From Catellatospora bangladeshensis (GTDB lineage Bacteria > Actinomycetota > Actinomycetes > Mycobacteriales > Micromonosporaceae), in contig NZ_BONF01000004.1 in assembly GCF_016862575.1 (NCBI RefSeq), positions 124,001 to 188,000 of the forward strand: a stretch of 64,000 bases of DNA, written 5' to 3'. The position numbers were made by a program, and so were the translations under genes. Of the stretch, positions 56,634 through 64,000 are shown in pieces (position 1 is the first letter of the stretch; every line of letters begins with the position of its first letter). The notes beneath the pieces are model-generated. The model made no database searches, had not been told where the DNA came from, and saw nothing but the letters and a program-made list of their open reading frames with translations.

Positions 56634-56831
56634 GTGCACACTGGACGCATCACCGACGCGCAGGCGATGGGATACCGCCGCATGCTGCGCGACCACCTGC
56701 CTGATCCAGCCGCGCCCGAGGCCGGCTGCCGCCTGTGCCACCTGCCGGGCTGCGCCGACTACCGCTACGCCTTCCACTCGCTGGCCGTGGCCGGCCGCTC
56801 CACCGCCGTGGACGCCCCGCCCGGCGAGTGA
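56634..56831 (+). CDS. 65-residue Cys-containing protein divergent from the XRE gene
   Basis: GTG 56634 has GGGAGG 4 nt upstream; GTG 56619 with GGAAGGAG is an alternative start five codons earlier. The product has a compact Cys motif, AGCRLCHLPGCADYRYAFHS, which could bind zinc, between two helical parts (ITDAQAMGYRRMLRDHLPDP and SLAVAGRSTAVDA). No known family is recognised. Sharing its control region with the XRE regulator suggests that it is a target. Confidence 0.65.
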   Translation: MHTGRITDAQAMGYRRMLRDHLPDPAAPEAGCRLCHLPGCADYRYAFHSLAVAGRSTAVDAPPGE

Positions 56832-56936
56832 CGCCCGCGGCCGGAAATGCCGTGGCCCGCGCCGGGGCGCGGCGCGTACCGTGACCGGTAGCAGCGGGGC
56901 GGTCCCGCGCGATGAACTTCCGAGGAGGTGGCGCCC

Positions 56937-56981
56937 ATGTCTGTCGAGGTATCCAGCACGCCGTCCTCCCGGATGGCGTGA
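56937..56981 (+). CDS. 14-codon ORF upstream of rsgA
   Basis: ATG 56937 lies 8 nt after GAGGAGG, one of the strongest ribosome sites here, and encodes MSVEVSSTPSSRMA before a stop. The rsgA start follows 37 nt later. It may be a leader peptide; no amino acid run hints at a specific attenuator. Comparative evidence would be needed to confirm translation. Confidence 0.4.
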   Translation: MSVEVSSTPSSRMA

Positions 56982-57018
56982 CCCTTCCGCCACTCGCGTC
57001 TGCACGACAAGGAATGAG

Positions 57019-58047
57019 ATGACCGTCTCCCTGTCGTCCCTCGGCTGGGACGACCACTTCGCTTCCGCATACCCCCTCTTCGACCGGCCCGACCACGCAC
57101 CGGGCCGGGTGGTGCGCGCCGACCGGGGCGTCTGCACCGTGCTGACCGACGCCGGCACCCACCGGGCGAGCCTCGGCGGCCCGGCCATGATCGCGGCCGC
57201 CGCCGACCCGGTGGCCCTGCCCTGCGCGGGCGACTGGGTGGCGCTGCGGCACTGGCCCGACCAGCGCACCACCATCGAGGCGGTGCTGCCGCGGCGCAGC
57301 GCGATCGTGCGCCGCACCGCCGACAAGGACGCCACCGGCCAGGTGCTGGCCGCCAACGTCGACACCGCCGCGGTGATCGCCTCACCCGACCCCATGCCCG
57401 AGCCCGGCACCATCGAGCGCCTGCTCTCCCTGGCCTGGGAGTCCGGCGCCCGGCCGCTGCTGGTCATGACCAAGGCCGACCTCGTCGCCGACCCCGACGC
57501 GCTCATCGCGGACCTGGCCGAGCTGGCTCCCGGCGTCCCCGCCGTCGCCGTGAGCGCCGAACGCGGCACCGGCCTGGACACCCTGCGCGCCCTCTGCGCA
57601 CCCGGCCGCACCCTGGGCCTGATCGGCGCCTCCGGCGCGGGCAAGTCCACCCTCGTCAACGCCCTGGTCGGCACGACCGTGATGACGACCCAGGCCAAAC
57701 GCCGGGTCGACGGCAAGGGCCGCCACACCACCACCTACCGCGCGCTGATCCCCGTGCCCGGCGGCGGCGCCGTCCTGGACACCCCCGGCATCCGCGGCGT
57801 CGGCCTCCTCGACGGCGAGACCGGCCTGGACCGCACCTTCGCCGACATAGTCGCCCTGATCGCCCGATGCCGCTTCCCCGACTGCGCCCACGCCACCGAA
57901 CCCGGCTGCGCCATCCGCGACGCCCTCGACTCCGGCACCCTCCCCACCCGCCGCTGGGAAAGCTGGCGCAAACTCCAGCGCGAACTCGCCTTCGAATCCC
58001 GCCGCGCCCGCACCCGCGCCACCCGCCCCACCCGCCGCCCCCGCTGA
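57019..58047 (+). CDS. rsgA: Small-ribosomal-subunit GTPase RsgA
   Basis: This 342-residue circularly permuted GTPase matures the 30S subunit. The N-terminal OB fold (about 25-100) precedes the permuted motifs: G4 VMTKADLV, G5 VAVSAERGTGLDTLRAL, then G1 LGLIGASGAGKSTLVNALVG, the switch with KRRVDGKGRHTTTYRALI and G3 VLDTPGIRGVGL. The C-terminal zinc site is CRFPDCAHATEPGCAIRDAL. ATG 57019 overlaps a two-codon ATG-AGA-TGA behind AAGGA; the family N-terminus fits. A basic Arg-rich tail ends the protein. Confidence 0.94.
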   Translation: MTVSLSSLGWDDHFASAYPLFDRPDHAPGRVVRADRGVCTVLTDAGTHRASLGGPAMIAAAADPVALPCAGDWVALRHWPDQRTTIEAVLPRRSAIVRRTADKDATGQVLAANVDTAAVIASPDPMPEPGTIERLLSLAWESGARPLLVMTKADLVADPDALIADLAELAPGVPAVAVSAERGTGLDTLRALCAPGRTLGLIGASGAGKSTLVNALVGTTVMTTQAKRRVDGKGRHTTTYRALIPVPGGGAVLDTPGIRGVGLLDGETGLDRTFADIVALIARCRFPDCAHATEPGCAIRDALDSGTLPTRRWESWRKLQRELAFESRRARTRATRPTRRPR

Positions 58048-58073
58048 CCCCGCTGACCCCCCGTCTAGTGCGG

Positions 58074-58142
58074 CGATCTTGCGTGAACTGTGGGTGCGAC
58101 ACGCCCGAAACGGGCAAATCCCTAACAGTTCGCGCAAGATCG
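58074..58142. repeat. Palindromic intergenic repeat A, copy 3
   Basis: This 69-bp copy lies right after the rsgA stop, with arms and interior as in copies 1 and 2. The inner GCCCG-AAA-CGGGC forms a second small hairpin. Confidence 0.92.
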
Positions 58143-58223
58143 GCGGGGGATGGGGTGCGGCGGGGGTCACGTTGTGGCGGCGAAACGCCGTGTTAGCACG
58201 TATGTTCGTGGCGCGAAGCAGGA

Positions 58224-58246
58224 ATGTCGGGGGGCGGGGCTAGAGT
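58224..58246 (+). promoter_or_regulatory. Candidate DNA-damage promoter of uvrA
   Basis: ATGTCGGGG (58224-58232), eight bases, TAGAGT (58241-58246) fits the spacing of the PafBC/RecA-independent element with good agreement in TGTCGG. It would give a 5' UTR of about 140 nt. Confidence 0.5.
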
Positions 58247-58395
58247 TGCGCAGGCATGCGACTGCGCGTGGAGCAGGGGTGTTGTGCTGCCCTGCCGACG
58301 GCTGCTGAGCTGGGACGGAGCCTGGGCTGAGACCCTGGGGCGCTGCCGCGTGGACGCCTGACGAACATCGCTGAAACCGTGTGGGGAGAGTTGCT

Positions 58396-61302
<2,907 letters not shown>

Positions 61303-61311
61303 CGACCGCAT

Positions 61312-61386
61312 GATCGTCCGACTTGCCCGGCACATGGGCGAAAGAGCGGTCAAGATACGCCCAGGTGCCTGGCAAGACGGATGATC
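61312..61386. repeat. Palindromic intergenic repeat C, copy 2
   Basis: This 75-bp copy is the inverted counterpart of copy 1 (32890-32964). Its reverse complement contains the same CACCTGGGCGTATCTTGACC core. It lies 10 bp after the uvrA stop. Confidence 0.88.
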
Positions 61387-61487
61387 TTCGGGGCCGATCG
61401 GACGAGAAATTAGTTGAACTCGCAGCTAAATCTCAGAGCGGGCCGCTAGGTTGATCGGGAAGATTCCTCACCTAGGAGGCCCTCCCC

Positions 61488-61952
61488 ATGAGTGACGTGA
61501 CCCCCGGCGCCACCTCGCGCCGGGTCCTGCTGACCACCGCCGGTGCCGTGGGCGCCGGTGCCCTGCTCGCGGCCTGCGGTTCCGAGAGCCCGACCGCGAC
61601 GCCGTCCAACGCCGCCCCCGGCGCGGGCGCCTCGACCGGTGCGACGCCGGCCGGCGCGGGCGGTGGCGCGGTGCTGGCCAAGACCGCGGACATCCCGGTC
61701 GGCGGCGGCGTGATCTTCAAGGAGGAGGGCGTCGTCGTCACGCAGCCCACCGAGGGCCAGTTCAAGGGCTTCAGCAACATCTGCACGCACATGCAGTGCC
61801 CGGTCAGCTCGGTGGAGAGCGGCAAGATCAAGTGCCAGTGCCACTTCAGCGAGTTCGCCATCGCCGACGGCGCGGTGCTGAGCCCGCCCGCCCCGCGCCC
61901 GCTGGAGGAGAAGGCGATCAAGGTCGAGAACGGTGAGATCCGCCTCGCCTGA
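61488..61952 (+). CDS. Tat-exported Rieske [2Fe-2S] lipoprotein
   Basis: The 154-residue protein has a twin-arginine signal (SRRVLLTTAGAVGAGALLAA) followed by a lipobox Cys. An Ala/Gly/Ser/Thr linker leads to a small Rieske domain. The cluster ligands are in CTHMQCPVSS (CxH) and CQCHFSEFAIADG (CxxH). Such proteins transfer electrons at the outer face of the membrane; the partner is not encoded nearby. It has no visible link to the flanking uvr genes. The leader contains GGAGG 9-10 nt before ATG 61488. Confidence 0.9.
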   Translation: MSDVTPGATSRRVLLTTAGAVGAGALLAACGSESPTATPSNAAPGAGASTGATPAGAGGGAVLAKTADIPVGGGVIFKEEGVVVTQPTEGQFKGFSNICTHMQCPVSSVESGKIKCQCHFSEFAIADGAVLSPPAPRPLEEKAIKVENGEIRLA

Positions 61953-61975
61953 TCGTCGGAGGGCCCCGATAGGCT
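61953..61975 (+). promoter_or_regulatory. Candidate uvrC promoter
   Basis: TCGTCGGAG (61953-61961), eight bases, TAGGCT (61970-61975) has the same geometry as the uvrA and uvrB elements. TAGGCT is exactly 7 nt before GTG 61983, so the message is probably leaderless. Confidence 0.45.
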
Positions 61976-61982
61976 GACGAAC

Positions 61983-64000
61983 GTGGCTGATCCGTCCCAG
62001 TACCGGCCCGCGCCGGGCACGATTCCCGACGCGCCGGGTGTGTACCGGTTCCGTGACGAGCAGGGGCGGATCATCTACGTCGGCAAGGCCAAGAGCCTGC
62101 GCAGCCGGCTCAACTCCTACTTCGCCGACGTCTGGACGCTGCACCAGCGCACCCAGCAGATGGTGACCACCGCCGCGGGCGTCGACTGGGTCGTCGTCGG
62201 CACCGAGGTCGAGGCGCTCCAGCTGGAGTACTCCTGGATCAAGGAGTACGACCCCCGCTTCAACGTGAAGTACCGCGACGACAAGTCGTACCCGTACCTC
62301 GCGGTCACCCTCGACGAGGAGTATCCGCGGCTGCTGGTGATGCGCGGCGCCAAGCGCAAGGGCGTGCGCTACTTCGGGCCCTACTCGCACGCCTGGGCCA
62401 TCCGGGAGACGCTCGACCTGCTGCTGCGCATCTTCCCGGCGCGCACCTGCTCGGCCGGGGTGTTCAAGCGGGCCGGGCAGATCGGCCGCCCCTGCCTGCT
62501 CGGCGACATCGGCAAGTGCTCCGCGCCGTGCGTGGGCCGGGTCAGCGCGGCCGAGCACCGGGGCATCGTCGACGACTTCTGCGACTTCATGGCCGGGCGC
62601 ACCGACCACATGCAGCGCCGCCTGGAGAAGCAGATGCACGAGGCGTCGGCGGCGCTGGAGTTCGAGCGGGCCGCCCGGCTGCGCGACGACCTGATCGCGC
62701 TGCGCCGGGCCATGGAGAAGCAGTCCATCGTGCTGTCCGACGGCACCGACGCCGACGTGGTCGCCTTCGCCGACGACCAGCTCGAGGCCGCGGTGCAGGT
62801 GTTCCACGTACGCGACGGGCGGGTGCGCGGCCAGCGCGGCTGGGTGGTCGACAAGACCGAGGACCTCACCGTCGGCGACCTGGTGCACCACTTCTGCACC
62901 CAGATCTACGGCGGTGAGTCCGGCGAGTCCGACGTGCCCCGCGAGCTGCTCGTGCCCGAGCTGCCCGCCGACGCCGACGCGCTGGCCGACTGGCTGTCCC
63001 AGCACCGCGGCTCGCGGGTGGCGATCCGGGTGCCGCAGCGCGGCGACAAGAAGGCGCTGCTGGAGACCGTCGCGCGCAACGCCGGGCAGTCGCTGGCGCA
63101 GCACAAGCTGCGCCGGGCCGGTGACCTGACCGCGCGCAGCAGGGCGCTGGAGGAGATCGAGGACGCGCTCGGGCTGGGCAGCGCGCCGCTGCGCATCGAG
63201 TGCTTCGACATCTCCCAGATCCAGGGCACCGACGTGGTGTCCAGCATGGTCGTCTTCGAGGACGGCGTGCCGAAGAAGTCCGACTACCGGCGCTTCATCA
63301 TCAAGGGCGCGACCGACGACGTCTCGGCGATCAGCGAGGTGATGCGGCGGCGCTTCGCGCGCTACCTGGCCGAGGGCCCGATCGACCCGGAGGCGGAGGC
63401 GGCCCCGGCGGGGCGGGCCAAACGGTTCGCGTACCCGCCGCAGCTCGTCGTCGTCGACGGGGGCGCGCCGCAGGTCAACGCGGCCGCGGCGGTGCTCACC
63501 GAGCTGGGGGTGACCGACGTCGCGGTGTGCGGCCTGGCCAAGCGGCTGGAGGAGGTGTGGCTGCCGGACGACCCGATGCCGGTCATCCTGGCCCGCACCG
63601 CCGAGGGCCTCTACCTGCTGCAGCGGGTGCGCGACGAGGCGCACCGCTTCGCCATCCGCTTCCACCGCGAACGCCGCTCCGCCCGGATGACCGCCTCGGA
63701 CCTGGACACCGTGCCCGGCCTGGGGGAGATCCGGCGCAAGGCGCTGCTGCGGCACTTCGGCTCGCTCAAGCGGCTGTCCGCCGCCAGCGTGGAGGAGATC
63801 GCCGAGGTCCCCGGCATCGGCCCGCGCACCGCGCAGGCGGTGCTGGTGGCGCTCGGCGTGCTGCCGCAGCCCGAGGCTGTCGCGCAGCCCGAGGCCGAGC
63901 CCGCTGCCGGCGGTGCGCTTCCGGCTGCCGTACCCACTCAGCCGGGGCTGCGCGACGACGCGGCGCCCGCTGCGGCGGAGGATCCCGGCACCCCTGGCTA
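61983..64000 (+). CDS. uvrC: Excinuclease ABC subunit C, cut by the window end
   Basis: This nuclease makes both incisions in nucleotide excision repair. 672 codons are visible. The GIY-YIG domain is at the N-terminus ([20 protein letters not shown]). A Cys cluster, [15 protein letters not shown], and the UVR motif ([20 protein letters not shown]) follow. The RNase H-like domain has [20 protein letters not shown], and tandem HhH motifs end it ([20 protein letters not shown], then [17 protein letters not shown]). The last visible bases are TA, so a stop codon could fall at the next base. GTG 61983 fits the family start. Confidence 0.96.
   Translation, partial: MADPSQYRPAPGTIPDAPGVYRFRDEQGRIIYVGKAKSLRSRLNSYFADVWTLHQRTQQMVTTAAGVDWVVVGTEVEALQLEYSWIKEYDPRFNVKYRDDKSYPYLAVTLDEEYPRLLVMRGAKRKGVRYFGPYSHAWAIRETLDLLLRIFPARTCSAGVFKRAGQIGRPCLLGDIGKCSAPCVGRVSAAEHRGIVDDFCDFMAGRTDHMQRRLEKQMHEASAALEFERAARLRDDLIALRRAMEKQSIVLSDGTDADVVAFADDQLEAAVQVFHVRDGRVRGQRGWVVDKTEDLTVGDLVHHFCTQIYGGESGESDVPRELLVPELPADADALADWLSQHRGSRVAIRVPQRGDKKALLETVARNAGQSLAQHKLRRAGDLTARSRALEEIEDALGLGSAPLRIECFDISQIQGTDVVSSMVVFEDGVPKKSDYRRFIIKGATDDVSAISEVMRRRFARYLAEGPIDPEAEAAPAGRAKRFAYPPQLVVVDGGAPQVNAAAAVLTELGVTDVAVCGLAKRLEEVWLPDDPMPVILARTAEGLYLLQRVRDEAHRFAIRFHRERRSARMTASDLDTVPGLGEIRRKALLRHFGSLKRLSAASVEEIAEVPGIGPRTAQAVLVALGVLPQPEAVAQPEAEPAAGGALPAAVPTQPGLRDDAAPAAAEDPGTPG

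Noticed and set aside
61446-63755. A 769-codon open frame antisense to the Rieske gene and uvrC
   Set aside because: It is the shadow of two well-identified genes and has no recognisable protein features.

Overview
The window is chromosomal DNA of a very high-GC actinobacterium. The evidence is extreme G/C in third codon positions, F420-type enzymes, a BldN-like sigma factor with a BldC-like protein, XRE/DUF397 gene pairs, an ANTAR response regulator, leaderless start codons and the gene order itself. That order (gltB-gltD, pyk-tesB, a tRNA, pdtaR, liv ABC genes, polA, rpsA, coaE, uvrB, uvrA, uvrC) is the conserved actinobacterial backbone known from Streptomyces and mycobacteria. The overall flavour suggests Micromonosporaceae, but family rank is inference.

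Layout. 1-3.4 kb: 3' end of gltB and complete gltD (ammonia assimilation), closed by a 42-bp perfect palindrome. 3.5-6.4 kb, leftward: a membrane protein and a tightly overlapping operon (leader peptide, BldN-like ECF sigma factor, single-TM protein, small coiled protein, BldC-like DNA-binding protein, 47-aa membrane protein). 6.7-12.3 kb: an XRE regulator, a luciferase-like F420 enzyme, pyruvate kinase, acyl-CoA thioesterase, an Rrf2 regulator and a TauE-type exporter. 12.4-13.3 kb: a LAGLIDADG-type protein beside an odd tRNA with anticodon CAA and a short variable loop. 13.3-23 kb: PdtaR-like regulator, a lipoprotein, a complete branched-chain amino acid ABC transporter (SBP-H-M-G-F) and a second, polar amino acid ABC transporter. 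23-38 kb: F420 PPOX protein, polA, gluconokinase, secreted subtilase, amino acid permease, methyltransferase, rpsA, coaE, a lipoprotein and uvrB. 38-50 kb: accessory metabolism (hemerythrin protein, modular GH10 xylanase, acetyltransferase, hydrolase, pnuC-nadR NAD salvage pair, Mn-type riboswitch with terC, three-gene muropeptide-processing cluster). 50-58 kb: membrane proteins, typA, SH3/glucosaminidase protein, VOC protein, XRE-DUF397 pair and rsgA. 58-64 kb: uvrA, a Rieske lipoprotein and uvrC, which runs off the end.

The least explained content is between the genes. Three families of palindromic repeats of fixed length recur: A, 69 bp, three copies plus a fragment; B, 61 bp, three copies plus a 137-bp nested version; C, 75 bp, two copies in opposite orientation. 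Many genes have a TANNNT box 6-8 nt before the start codon and no Shine-Dalgarno, so they are probably leaderless. uvrA, uvrB, uvrC and polA also carry a TGTC-like element at exactly the same distance upstream of that box, resembling the RecA-independent (PafBC) DNA-damage promoter. No CRISPR array, rRNA operon, prophage, integrase or transposase gene was seen.
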